From contig NZ_JADBEF010000001.1 of the NCBI RefSeq assembly GCF_014873535.1, positions 5,084,001-5,148,000 on the forward strand: 64,000 nucleotides of DNA, read 5' to 3'. Within the stretch, counting starts at the first letter, position 1; each line of letters begins with the position of its first letter. Below are positions 43,927 to 52,908 of the stretch, in pieces. The translations under genes were made by a program, and so were the position numbers. Source of the DNA: Nonomuraea africana (GTDB taxonomy: Bacteria > Actinomycetota > Actinomycetes > Streptosporangiales > Streptosporangiaceae). Under the pieces are notes generated by a model, which had not been told where the DNA came from, made no database searches, and was given only the letters and a program-made list of their open reading frames with translations.

Positions 43927-44801
43927 TTACGGGTCTTGATCCCCAAGCAGTGGACGACCGTGCAGCGCTCTGTACCCCTGCGACTCAAGACGTTCAGCCT
44001 TCACCACTGATCGCCGTCGGCTGTGCGTCGGCAAGAGACGCTGGACGACTTCGTTGATCATCGGGTCGGTTATGACGCTCCTGTATCCCGACTGGACGGC
44101 GAACCGACGCAGCGGGTCGAGAACCTCTCGGCGAATCCCGGGGCAGAGAAGGTCGAGGTAGAGGCTTTCGATCTCCGACGCGTGGGCGACTTTTGTCGAA
44201 CCCGAGCACACGGTACGACTCCGCGGCGTCGCGGACGCCGCCTTGAATCCAGGCGACCGGGATCCTGGTCTCCAGCAGCCTGTCTCGCATGCTGGTCAGC
44301 TCCGCAGCCAACTGGCTCGCCTCGCGTGTCCGCGTTCCCGCTCCAGCCCTGCCCACCAGGTCGGGGATGTCCGCGGGCCTCGCCCTGAGGAGGGCCCCCA
44401 ACGCGATCTGCGGGTGTATGCGGGAGCGCATGGGGTGTATTCCCAGACGTCGAGTGGATTCAAGAACCACACCGACCTGCAAGTTCGGTCCGCCGAGCTC
44501 ATTCCAGATGTCCGCGGGATAGCATGCTGGCTTGATCCCGGCCCCGCCCGCCAGCGCTGTGCTTCGCTGTTGGCCGTCGACGATGAAGATGTGGGCGTCC
44601 GATGTTTCCCGGTACCGGCCTGCCCCCGGACGAGACTGCTCAGGGGGACCCACCACACAAAGCCGCTGATCGGCCACTGCGGGTCCCGAGCCAGCGATGC
44701 CCATAGTTCCGCAGTCCAATGGACGTTGCGCTGGAACGGCCGACCGAACTGGACTACATCTATTTCTCCTGAATCCAGCATGTGAAGGAGGTCAGCGAGC
44801 T
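43927..44801 (-). pseudogene. DUF262 (GmrSD/ParB-like) protein, two frameshifts
   Basis: Three reverse-strand frames join: LADLLHMLDSGEIDVVQFGR then PFQRNVHWTAELWASLARDP; next HIFIVDGQQRSTALAGGAG with the diagnostic DGQQR motif and LASELTSMRDRLLETRIPVA-type helices; then ASEIESLYLDLLCPGIRREV and ITDPMINEVVQRLLP. Frame changes lie near 44615 and 44195. The DUF262 domain is an NTP-using nuclease-like domain of GmrSD modification-dependent restriction systems. The 5' end is lost at 44802, where a CHRD tail begins. A broken defence-type gene; no partner domain seen. Confidence 0.65.
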
Positions 44802-44882
44802 TGGAAGAACTGGTACGCCAACCTGCACGCCAAGTTCCCCGACGGCCCGGTACGCGGTCAGCTCTACAGAGGCGGCTGGTGA
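44802..44882 (+). pseudogene. CHRD-domain protein, last 26 codons
   Basis: Reads WKNWYANLHAKFPDGPVRGQ then LYRGGW and stop. It matches the tail at 14475-14639 (PKNWYTKLHTATFPDGAVRG). It is joined head-on to the DUF262 remnant. Confidence 0.6.
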
Positions 44883-44945
44883 GACCGCTCACCTCTCAAC
44901 GGGTTTACAGCCACAGTTGGCGAAGGCACTCATGACCAGGTACAC

Positions 44946-46355
44946 CTAGGCCAGGCTCAGAGCCCAATCGATCGAGCACGCTGCCAAGGTGTCCTTCCCC
45001 AAGAGGCCGCCGCCGTATCGTGTCCAATCAGCATCGCCGGCGTATCGAGTCCACTCTTCGCGAGTGATCTTCAGACTGTCGGGAGCATTGCAGGCGACGC
45101 CAACGGGATCCTCCAGCATCTCTGGCAGGTCCCTCAGATCCCACATCGTCACTCCACGGTCGGGACTAGCAGTCAGCGCCACCTCTCCGTCAGCGCTTAC
45201 GGCGATATAGCTGACTTCTCGGGAGTAATTCTTCAGGGAGGAGGTGTTCGTTGGCCGAGATGGGGTCGACAGATCCCAGACTGGCACGCTGCCGCCGTCT
45301 CCCGCAAAAAGCGCGATCTTCTCGGAGTCGGAGAGGGCAATACCGTAAAGATCCTGGTTGGGCATGTCCAGAGTGGCGGTGTGAATCGGCTTGGCAGGGT
45401 CTGCCAGTGACCATACGTCCGCCCGTTGTGAGCTCCCGACGAGGATTTCACGTCCATCTGCGGTAATAGATATTGGCTCCGCAGTATTGAATGGCAGTTC
45501 CAGTCTGCTGAGTTGGATTGGGTTGTCGGGGCGGCTGAGGTCCCAGACAGTCACGTCCCGATCCCCTGCCAGGATTGCGGCAAGACGGGCATCAGCGTCA
45601 AGGGAGATACTCCTGATGCGGCCGGCCGGGAGCCGAACGTGCGAGCGCCTGATCGGTTTCGTTCTTACGCTGAGATCCCAGATGGCAAAATTGCCGTCGA
45701 GGTCACCGACGCATGCCGTGCGGCCGTCACGTGACAAAGCGAGCGCCTCTATCCCGCGATCAGCCTCACGTGCGGCACCCGCATTGATGGTTTCTGAGCG
45801 AGTGGGCTGTGCGAGGTTGGTCAGATCCCATAGCGCTGCGGTGCCGTTATCTTGGCCGATCAACGCGGTTCGGCCGTCAGAGGAGAGTGCAAGGAAGTCT
45901 ACATTCTCATAATCACCTTCCAATTCGGCCCGCTCTTCGGCTTCACCTTCCGGGTTCTCGTCGAGCATTCCGCTCAGATCCCAGACGCCGATCTCGTCTG
46001 CATCTTTTATGAGCGCCACGTGGCCGTCCTGGCTCAGCGCCACACTGCTGGCACCTCTTGGATCCATCGAGAAGAGATCTTCGCGTCGCAGTACCAGGAG
46101 GCTTTCAAGTAATGCCTTGCGGCTTGCGGCGTCCGCGTTGATGTGTACCGCGGCCACGCCGAGCTTGAGGGATGTGTATGGATCCACATCCCTCAGTTCG
46201 CTCGCCTGGAGGGCGAGCGAGCGAGCCAGCAGGGCCTGCTCCTTCATGAGCGCTTCCTGGCGCACGTAGACCAGCAACGAGCCGATCGTGGCTATGACAC
46301 CCAGCACGACCAGGCCGATGGTGACAAGGCCTTTCGCGCTAGGACGGATGTTCAT
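44946..46355 (-). CDS. Membrane-anchored WD40-repeat protein
   Basis: A 469-residue protein. A transmembrane helix near the N-terminus (LVTIGLVVLGVIATIGSLLV) is followed by a helical linker (EQALLARSLALQASELRDVD, DPYTSLKLGVAAVHINADAA). This is exactly the stretch that joins the NTPase to the WD40 part in actinobacterial nSTAND proteins. Six or seven WD-like repeats follow (VALSQDGHVALIK...GVWDL, LALSSDGRTALIG...ALWDL and so on). The end EEWTRYAGDADWTRYG with a Cys is also typical. No NTPase or kinase gene precedes it, so it is an orphan sensor half. Codon use is less G+C-biased than its neighbours. Confidence 0.75.
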   Translation of the reverse strand: MNIRPSAKGLVTIGLVVLGVIATIGSLLVYVRQEALMKEQALLARSLALQASELRDVDPYTSLKLGVAAVHINADAASRKALLESLLVLRREDLFSMDPRGASSVALSQDGHVALIKDADEIGVWDLSGMLDENPEGEAEERAELEGDYENVDFLALSSDGRTALIGQDNGTAALWDLTNLAQPTRSETINAGAAREADRGIEALALSRDGRTACVGDLDGNFAIWDLSVRTKPIRRSHVRLPAGRIRSISLDADARLAAILAGDRDVTVWDLSRPDNPIQLSRLELPFNTAEPISITADGREILVGSSQRADVWSLADPAKPIHTATLDMPNQDLYGIALSDSEKIALFAGDGGSVPVWDLSTPSRPTNTSSLKNYSREVSYIAVSADGEVALTASPDRGVTMWDLRDLPEMLEDPVGVACNAPDSLKITREEWTRYAGDADWTRYGGGLLGKDTLAACSIDWALSLA

Positions 46356-46541
46356 GGCGGTACACGTCTCCCACTAGTGGCCGATGCCGCTGGGCAGCAC
46401 TCTATCTCGCCGTCACAGAGGCTTGTATGTCGTTTTCCTGGCGTATGGGGATTTTGGATCGCAACAAGCTTCCACTGCTGCTTCATACGCGACCGTGGTG
46501 CAAATACTCATATTCATGACGAGCTGAATCCCGCCCAGCTC

Positions 46542-47785
46542 TGCGCCGGCCGAAAATTACATCCATGCAGTTCAAGCGGCATATGAGTACTCGTGGAGGA
46601 CGCCGCCGAGTCGGTCTCGTCGGCGTATGTTCAGGTCGACGATTCTCGCTGGATCGGCGATCGGGTCCGGGACTGTGCGCAGGGGGGCCGCTTGGGCCAG
46701 GGCCTGATGGGCGCGGTGCTGGTTGTAGAAGCGTTCGTACTCGCGCAAGGCGTGCCGCAGGTGGCGTTCGTTCCACAGCAGGCAGCGGTCGAGCAGCTCT
46801 CCGCGGCACGACTGCACCCACCGTTCCATGACCGCGTTCATTCGCGGCATCCGGATCCCGGTGAGCACGGTCCGGATGCCGGCCTCAGCCAGAATCTCCT
46901 CCATGAGAGCGGGGAACTTCCCATCCCGGTCACGGATCAGATAGAGCGCCCGACAACCAGCGTCTTCCAGGTCCATCACGAGATTCTTCATCGCCTGGAC
47001 AACCCAGCTCGCAGTCGGGTGCGCGGTGGTGCCAAGCACGCGGACGCGCCGGGTGGCGTGCTCGATGACGGCCAGGATGTCCTGGCGCTGGCCGTTGAGG
47101 GTGACGGTCTCGATGAAGTCGCAGGCCAGCAGCGCATCCGCTTGGGAATGCAGGAAGTCGGCCCACGTGGTGGAGGCTCGCTCGGGTGCCGAGTCAAGGC
47201 CTTCCTGTTTGAGGATCTCCCACACGGTGGGAAGGCGCGACCTTGATGCCAAGTGTGGTGAGCTCGCCGTGCACCCGCCGGTACCCCCAGGACGGGTTCT
47301 CCCGGACCAGTCGCAGGATGAGCGCGCGGATGGAGCGGACCGTGGGCGGGCGCCCAGGCCGTTTCGGCCGGCACGTACGGGCATGACGCCGTTTCATGAG
47401 ATCGCGGTGCCAGCGCAGGACGGTATCCGGGTGGACGAGGAGCCGCAGTCGGCGCAGGACCTCGCGAGGCAGTGATGTCAGCAGGGCGGCCAGGAAGGCA
47501 CGGTCCTCAGGAGCGAATCTCACCCTGGTGCCAGTGCCGAGCTGCCGTTCGAGAACGGTGATCTGGTGACGCAGGGCGAGGATCTCGACATCCTTGTCCC
47601 TATCCCCCATCGGCAGCAGCCACAGTGCGGCGAAAGTATTCGTGACGGCGACATAGGCCAGGCGAAGGAGCACAAGCGATCATCATGCCGCACTTGTCTT
47701 CCTCTCCTGATGGCCGAAGCTCGCACACGCTAAGCGAAGCCCTGTAAGGCCATGACCTGGGCGGATGACATTATCGGCAGGCACA
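46542..47785. mobile_element. Insertion sequence with 23-base inverted repeats
   Basis: The left end TGCGCCGGCCGAAAATTACA (46542 on) and the right end, read on the other strand, TGTGCCTGCCGATAATGTCA (47785 down) match at 17 of the first 20 bases and both continue TCC. They bracket one transposase gene. The element is 1244 bases long. No clear target duplication was seen. A separate right-end copy with the same 23 bases is at 50148-50170. Confidence 0.7.
46572..47673 (-). pseudogene. Transposase of the IS at 46542-47785, one-base frameshift
   Basis: The N-terminal part has KDVEILALRHQITVLERQLG, FLAALLTSLPREVLRRLRLL and NPSWGYRRVHGELTTLGIKV. At about 47233 an extra C (TTCCCACC) shifts the frame; TVWEILKQEGLDSAPERAST continues in the next frame. 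The DDE core is LACDFIETVTLNGQRQDILA (Asp), YLIRDRDGKFPALM (Asp), NAVMERWVQSCRGELLDRCL (Glu) and the ending RRRDRLGGVLHEYSYAA. Programmed frameshifting is possible but no slippery run is evident. The family recurs as fragments at 36112, 49735, 52346, 53700 and 59697. Confidence 0.75.
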
Positions 47786-48071
47786 GGGTCGCCTCATGCA
47801 GGTCACGAAGCAGTACGCCGACAGCCGCCGTCCCCTCGAGCGACCATGGACCCGGCTGGGTGAACTCCCCTTCGATGAAGGTCAGGGTCTCCCTGCCATC
47901 GGCGTCGTAACCGGTCCCGACCAGGCGCGGCGCCCGCTCGAAGCCAACCTCTTCCAGGTGCCTGAGTAGCGCGTGGACAGCAGGCGTCCAAGGCCCCACA
48001 TCCCGCACGATGACGTCGCCACGCCGATGGACGGCGCTGCGCCCAAAGCCGGTCGTCAGATCGATCTCCAC
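47786..48071 (-). pseudogene. Aminoglycoside-phosphotransferase-like kinase, N-terminal part cut by the IS
   Basis: Reads MEIDLTTGFGRSAVHRRGDV, PWTPAVHALLRHLEEVGFER-A, LVGTGYDADGRETLTFIEGE and GVLLRDLHEAT. This is the N-lobe of APH-type kinases. The sequence then changes directly into the IS inverted repeat. The catalytic loop (HxDxxxxN) is gone and no other half is found left of the IS, so a deletion accompanied or followed insertion. Confidence 0.75.
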
Positions 48072-48352
48072 GTGGTCGAGTCTGTCATCCGTGTCGAACG
48101 AATAATCACTGTCCGGGCTGCCCTCGCGGTCACCAGTGCTGTCGCACCGGCTTCCTCGGTAAGGACGCGGCGTCAGTCGCCAGGCTCGGCAGCAGCTTGC
48201 CGCACGGCTGACTTAGAGAAGACTTGACCGACTGCAAGATCGCAGCAGGTTCGCAACCGCGAGGACCGTTCTGTCTTGGCGATGCGATGGTCGCTTGGAG
48301 ACCTGACTTGGGAATACCAGGCCTAAATGATCTACCGGGAAACACAGTCCGT

Positions 48353-48380
48353 ACACAAGAGCAACCACCGAGCAACCAAC
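48353..48380. repeat. Direct repeat, left arm of att-like site
   Basis: ACAAGAGCAACCACCGAGCA (48356-48375) is a tandem GAGCAACCA unit. It matches the copy at 48603-48630 in about 24 of 28 positions and in the same orientation, 250 bases apart. Confidence 0.6.
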
Positions 48381-48449
48381 CATGATCGTTTCTCGGCCGG
48401 AGGTTTAAGGAGGGTCGAGAAACCCCAGGTCAGCCAGGGTATGAGAGAG

Positions 48450-48491
48450 TAGGGCGGGTGGGACTTGAACCCACGACCCACGGATTATGAG
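48450..48491 (-). other. 3' half of a tRNA-Met(CAU) gene; candidate att core
   Basis: The reverse strand has the anticodon loop CTCATAA, the 3' side of the anticodon stem TCCGT, a T-arm GTGGG-TTCAAGT-CCCAC and the acceptor strand CCGCCCT. The 5' half of the tRNA (acceptor 5', D-arm) is missing, so this is not a tRNA gene. Tyrosine integrases of actinobacterial elements use exactly such 3' halves as attachment cores. The flanking direct repeats on both sides support an attP-like site. Confidence 0.65.
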
Positions 48492-48602
48492 AATCCTGGA
48501 TCAGTACCGCTCACTGTCGCGACGTGCCGATTTCTATCACTCTGCCCGCCATTGTCACCGCCGTCATGCCGGGATGTGAGGATGCGTGACGGGCCGTGCC
48601 GC

Positions 48603-48630
48603 ATACACGCGAGCAACCAGCGAGCAACCA
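48603..48630. repeat. Direct repeat, right arm of att-like site
   Basis: ACGCGAGCAACCAGCGAGCA (48606-48625), second copy of the tandem GAGCAACCA unit. With 48353-48380 it brackets the tRNA half almost symmetrically. Confidence 0.6.
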
Positions 48631-48689
48631 CGCGCCCTTGACCATCGATGTCATGTTCCGCATGTCCGGAGCTCCCTACCCCACGCACC

Positions 48690-48953
48690 ACGGCACCTCC
48701 CGCCACGTCCACGACGAGACCTGGCTATTTCCCCGGTCGCCACCCCGACCGGCCCCTCCACCCCACCAGCTTGGCCCGCTGCCTCGCCCGCCTCGGCATC
48801 GGCGCCCGCCCCCACCGCAACAGCGCCCTACTCCACTACGCCCGCCAGCTCGCGCCACCCGTCATCGGCCGACTCCTCTGCCTCGCGCCAGGAACCGTCG
48901 ACCGGTGGGTGACATCTAGTGGCCGATGGGCCCGCTACAGCCCACCAACTTGA
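48690..48953 (+). pseudogene. Recombinase-associated protein, C-terminal remnant
   Basis: Reads YFPGRHPDRPLHPTSLARCL, ARLGIGARPHRNSALLHYAR-Q, IGRLLCLAPGTVDRWVTSSG and WARYS. This resembles the end of actinobacterial site-specific recombinase/integrase-like proteins (PTHLTRRLRALGIRPRPGRN, then an HTH and W-x-R-Y). The catalytic domain is absent. It lies directly beside the att-like site. Confidence 0.5.
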
Positions 48954-49114
48954 CCTGACACCATGCCCAGCATGACCCGCTGGATCCGCCTCTATTGCGC
49001 CGAGGACGTGGTGCGGGACGCAGACGTTCTCGTCCACGCCTATGATCCAGGCGACGATCTGCTAGAGGCCTGGGGAGCCTGGCTGACGAGAGCGGCACCG
49101 GTACCACCACCGAA

Positions 49115-49570
49115 CTACCCTGCGGTCTCGTAGATGTAGTTCCACTTCCCGCACTTGTGCTTCCCCTGCCAGGCGTCGTCGAAGCAGACGCGGAGCTGCA
49201 CGGTCTGGGCCCCGAACTCCCAGAAGCGGAACTGTTTCCAGCCGTCGCACGCTTTGGCCGAGTAGTGCTGAGGGTTGCGGTCCTCGGGCTGGAAGTCCCC
49301 GAACTTGACCTCCACGTAGCCGCATGTGCTCTTGGGAGAGCGCTTGTCGTAGAGCTTGCCGCCGACCACGACCCTGCCGTTCGTGTCTACGTAGACGCTG
49401 CCCTCGGCGTTGGCGCGCGCTCGGCCGGAGTACTTGGAGAAGAACGGGCCCCACTTGCCGTCGCCGTAGGAGGCGAAGGAGCTGGCCGGTGTTGCGGCGG
49501 AGACCACGGCCGGCATACCGAAGGCGATGACGGTGGTGGCAACGGCGAGAGCGAGCAGGGGGCGTTTCAT
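49115..49570 (-). CDS. Small secreted protein, unknown function
   Basis: A 151-residue precursor. The ATG at 49570 has GGAG 6 bases upstream. Signal peptide MKRPLLALAVATTVIAFGMP ends at VSA-ATP. The mature part (SFASYGDGKWGPFFSKYSGR, CGYVEVKFGDFQPEDRN, KACDGWKQFRFWEFGAQTVQ, LRVCFDDAWQGKHKCGKWNY) has four cysteines and a beta-rich look typical of small exported actinobacterial proteins. No family is named with confidence. Confidence 0.7.
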   Translation of the reverse strand: MKRPLLALAVATTVIAFGMPAVVSAATPASSFASYGDGKWGPFFSKYSGRARANAEGSVYVDTNGRVVVGGKLYDKRSPKSTCGYVEVKFGDFQPEDRNPQHYSAKACDGWKQFRFWEFGAQTVQLRVCFDDAWQGKHKCGKWNYIYETAG

Positions 49571-49734
49571 GGGGTCTCCTAATGGCGAGTGGATCCCGGC
49601 CTGATAGGTCCGGATGTTCGGACAGCCCTCTCGGTGTCCGACACCGCTGATGTTAGGGAGACGTGGCCCGGTGTTCTGCGGAGGAATGCACACTCGCGCA
49701 ATGTGTGGAAGCTTCAAACGCCCTACGACGACTT

Positions 49735-50075
49735 TTGAAGCGGTACAAGCCGAGCCGCACCAACTCCCCGTGCACCCGTCGATGGCCCCACACCGGATTC
49801 TCCCGCGCCAGACGGACGATCAAGTCCCGGATCTCCCGGCTCGTCCTCGGCCGCCCACACCGATGCGGGTAGATCCATGCCCGTCGGCCCAGGCGACGAT
49901 GCCACGCCAGCAACGTCGCCGGAGTGACCAGCCGATGAGCGCGCAGCACCGCCGGCAGCCACCGGGCCAACGCCGCGAGAACGGCCCCATCGGCCCAGTC
50001 CGGCTTCGGTCGCCCGACCTGACGCCGCAACACCGCCACCTCATGACGCAACGCCATGATCTCAACGTCCTGCCG
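49735..50075 (-). mobile_element. Transposase N-terminal fragment next to an IS end
   Basis: Encodes DVEIMALRHEVAVLRRQVGR, LAALARWLPAVLRAHRLVTP, LLAWHRRLGRRAWIYPHRCG and NPVWGHRRVHGELVRLG, then runs out of homology. It is a relative of the N-terminus of the transposase at 46572-47673. Its outer end 50148-50170 has the same inverted repeat, so this is the right third of an IS with the rest deleted. Confidence 0.72.
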
Positions 50076-50147
50076 CACTCGGTCCCTCCCCTGGCGGCCG
50101 GAGATCGCGCCAGGCCACGCGAAGCCCTGCAAGGTCATGACCTGGGT

Positions 50148-50170
50148 GGATGACATTATCGGCAGGCACA
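50148..50170. repeat. Solo IS end, same inverted repeat as 47763-47785
   Basis: GGATGACATTATCGGCAGGC continuing ACA; identical over 23 bases to the right end of the intact IS. No partner left end was found nearby. The stretch 50171-50460 holds no recognisable gene. Confidence 0.65.
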
Positions 50171-50469
50171 CTCCTGGAACGGGGGCATATGAACCTTCAA
50201 ACCCGTCGGAGGGCCACCTGCTGGTCGAGGGACTGGTGGCCGAGGGCGTCACGCTCGGTTACTGAAATTCTTGGCACCGACGCCGTCGGTTTCCTGACGC
50301 TCAACACCCATCACCCTTAGTGGCGCTCGTAGTCGTCCGACCATGACAGGTCCGGGAACGGGGACTCCTACGATTCGTCGTCGTCTTCGCTGCCGTACAG
50401 CGATGCGCGTCTCTTCTCGCCAGCGATACTCGGCGTAGGCGTCGGCCGTGATCAGATCGCGGTGCCTAG

Positions 50470-51049
50470 GGCGAACGCGTCGCGTCCGGCGCCTGGGCCT
50501 CGGCACCGCCGTCACCCCGCTCGCCCGCCACGCCCCCTGGAGGCTCGCCAGACCGTGGCCACCCTCGACCGGCTCAGCGGCGGCCGCGTCACCCTTGGCG
50601 CCGGCCTGGGCGGCGTGCCCACGGAGTTCACCGTGTTCGGCCAGCCCATGCCGTCCGGCGCCGAGCTTGACTCGTGCCTCTCGCTCGTCTCGCGATTGTT
50701 GTCGGGTGACGAGGTGCGCTTCACGGCCGACGGTCCCGGCGTAAGGCTCGCGCCCCTGCCCGTCCAGCGGCCCGTCCCCATCTGGATCGGCAGCACCAGC
50801 CCGGCGGCGGCGCGGTGTGCCGAGCGCTGGGGCGGCTGGATGATCGCCGGGGACGACGAGCAGGGGCGCATGGCGATGGCTCCCGACCAGGTGCCGGACT
50901 ATTCCGGCGAGCTCGCGCTGATCGGCGTCTCCGAGCCCGGGTCGTCGGTCAAGGACTACACCGTCAGCTGGTGGCTGGAGCACCTGCACGGTTACCGGGG
51001 CACGTACGACGAGCTGCTCGACCGGGTGCGCGCCGGACCACCCCGGTAA
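50470..51049 (+). pseudogene. LLM-class oxidoreductase, N-terminally truncated and shifted
   Basis: LGLGTAVTPLARHAPWRLAR in one frame is followed, after a small deletion near 50553, by TVATLDRLSGGRVTLGAGLG, FTVFGQPMPSGAELDSCLSL, PLPVQRPVPIWIGSTSPAAA and DYTVSWWLEHLHGY in the next. This is the middle and end of a luciferase-like TIM-barrel enzyme; the first 60 or so residues are missing. Unrelated in detail to the intact gene at 976-1893. Confidence 0.7.
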
Positions 51050-51054
51050 ACGCG

Positions 51055-52149
51055 TCAGCCGCAGACGGCGGCGTCGACGGTGGCGAAGGCGTGCTCCTCG
51101 GTCTGAGGTCCGCTCTTGCCGACCGTGACCGAGCCGTTCACCCGGTGCTTGCTGTCGGCCGAGGCGAAGGAGAAGCTCTGGTAGCCGGGGATGCCGCCGG
51201 TGTGGCCGTACATGGTGATGCCGCACGAGGTGGGGAGGGTCACCACGCCCAGGCCCCAGCTCTTGTTGTGAGCACCGGGCTTGCGGGCTTCGGCGAGCCA
51301 GCGGGGTGAGATCAGCTTGCCGCTGGTGAGGGCGACCTGGAAGATGTCCAGGTCGGCGGTGGTGGAGATCATCTCCCCAGCCGCGCCGCCGAAGCTGGGG
51401 TTCAGCCGGGTGATGTCCAGCCCCTGGTGATAGCCGTGTGCGTGCTTGCCCGGGATGCGGGTGCTGTCACCGGGGATGAACGTCTCCTTCATCCTGAGGG
51501 GCTGGAGGATGTGCTTGGTGACCTGCTTGGACCAGTGCTCGCCGGTGACGTTCTCGATCAGCATGCCGAGGAGGAGGTAGCCGGTGTTGCTGTAGGCCCA
51601 CTTGGTGCCGGGGGCGAAGTCGGCCGGCCGCTTCAGCGCCATGTCGACGAGTTCGCGTGCCGTGTAGTGGGTGAACCGGGCCTTGCGCACCTCGTCCGGG
51701 CCGCCGGTGAACAGCGGCAGCAGGTCGAGGTAGGTGGCCAGGCCGTTGGTGTGGCCCAGGAGCATGCGAACGGTGATCGCGCCGTGGTCCTGGGGGTTCA
51801 GCACGTTCGGCAGATAGCGGTAGGCCGGCGCGTCCAGGTCCAGCTTGCTGTCGCCGACCAGCATCAGGACGCGTGTGGCCACGAACATCTTGGTGATGCT
51901 GCCGATGCGGAACCTGCCGTCCAGCGCGACCGGCTGCGTGGTGCCGAGCTGGGACACGCCCGCGGCGCCGAAGCTCGTGGTGCCGTTCCTGATTACCCGC
52001 ACCTGCATGCCGGCCACACCCACGGTCACGGACTTCTCCAGCTGCTGCTGCAGTGACATCTTCGGCGGTTCGGCGGCTGCTGCCACCGGTGAGAGGCCGA
52101 CAAGGGTGGTGGCGACGAGGGCGACAGCGGTGAGGGACTTGTGGAGCAT
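51055..52149 (-). CDS. Secreted serine hydrolase (class C beta-lactamase / D,D-carboxypeptidase fold)
   Basis: A 364-residue exported protein. Signal peptide MLHKSLTAVALVATTLVGLS ends at AAAAEPP. The penicillin-recognising triad is S84-I-T-K87, YSN (in KWAYSNTGYLLLGML) and HTG (in ITMYGHTGGIPGYQSF). This is the pattern of class C beta-lactamases, DD-peptidases and related esterases. Length and spacing are like Streptomyces R61-type D-alanyl-D-alanine carboxypeptidase. It could trim peptidoglycan stems or hydrolyse beta-lactams; the sequence alone does not decide. Confidence 0.88.
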   Translation of the reverse strand: MLHKSLTAVALVATTLVGLSPVAAAAEPPKMSLQQQLEKSVTVGVAGMQVRVIRNGTTSFGAAGVSQLGTTQPVALDGRFRIGSITKMFVATRVLMLVGDSKLDLDAPAYRYLPNVLNPQDHGAITVRMLLGHTNGLATYLDLLPLFTGGPDEVRKARFTHYTARELVDMALKRPADFAPGTKWAYSNTGYLLLGMLIENVTGEHWSKQVTKHILQPLRMKETFIPGDSTRIPGKHAHGYHQGLDITRLNPSFGGAAGEMISTTADLDIFQVALTSGKLISPRWLAEARKPGAHNKSWGLGVVTLPTSCGITMYGHTGGIPGYQSFSFASADSKHRVNGSVTVGKSGPQTEEHAFATVDAAVCG

Positions 52150-52345
52150 GAACGAGTGGGCCTTCCTTGCTTACACGCGGTGTCTCCGCGCTCATAGAAG
52201 ACCGTAGAGAAACAGACACCGTGCCCACAGTTATGCGAACACCCCAAACATGGAGGAGGCTGGCCTCATGTGACAGGTAGGGCCAGCCGGTAGTTCCAAC
52301 AGTGCGCCCACCGGCTCGGCGAACGTCCGCACCGCGCAGGACGGG

Positions 52346-52738
52346 TTGCCGCACCTCAGGCTTGATCCGGCTCCTGAGCGGGCGTCCACCACGTGGACCG
52401 CCTTCCTGCGCTCGCAGGCCGAGGCTTTGCTGGCTTGCGATTTCATCGAGACTGTCACCCTCAACGGCCAGCGTCAGTACATCTTGGCGGTCATCGAGCA
52501 CGCCAGCAGGCGCGTGCGCGTGCTGGGCACTACCGCGCATCCGACCGCAAGCTGGGTTATGCAGGCGATGAAGAACCTCGTGATGGATCTGGAAGAGGCG
52601 GGCTGCCGGGCGCGCTATCTGATTCGTGACCGGGATGGGAAGTTCCCGGCGCTCATGGACGAGATCCTCGCCGATTCAGGTATCCGAACCGTGCTCACCG
52701 GTGTCCGGGTGCCGCGCATGAACTCGATCATGGAGAGG
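52346..52738 (+). mobile_element. Transposase central fragment
   Basis: Reads LDPAPERASTTWTAFLRSQA, LLACDFIETVTLNGQRQYIL, YLIRDRDGKFPALMDEILAD and PRMNSIMERAV before homology ends. It is almost identical in protein sequence to the central part of the transposase at 46572-47673, with catalytic residues to the Glu, but no N- or C-terminus. Opposite orientation to the intact IS. Confidence 0.75.
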
Positions 52739-52908
52739 GCGGTACAGGATGCTCCGCGAACACGACGAGCAGATGGCCACCGCGGTGAGTACGTGATCCC
52801 CCGCTACTTTGCGGCTGGTGTCTGAGCTAGGGCACCGGGGCCGAACAGGGAGGTCAACCCCGGGGTGATAGGCCTCCTCATAGGCTGTCTGGATGGTCCG
52901 AGGAGCAG

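Noticed and set aside
48450..48549. A complete tRNA gene
   Set aside because: Only the 3' half folds; no matching 5' acceptor or D-arm is found, and the anticodon stem cannot form with the upstream bases.
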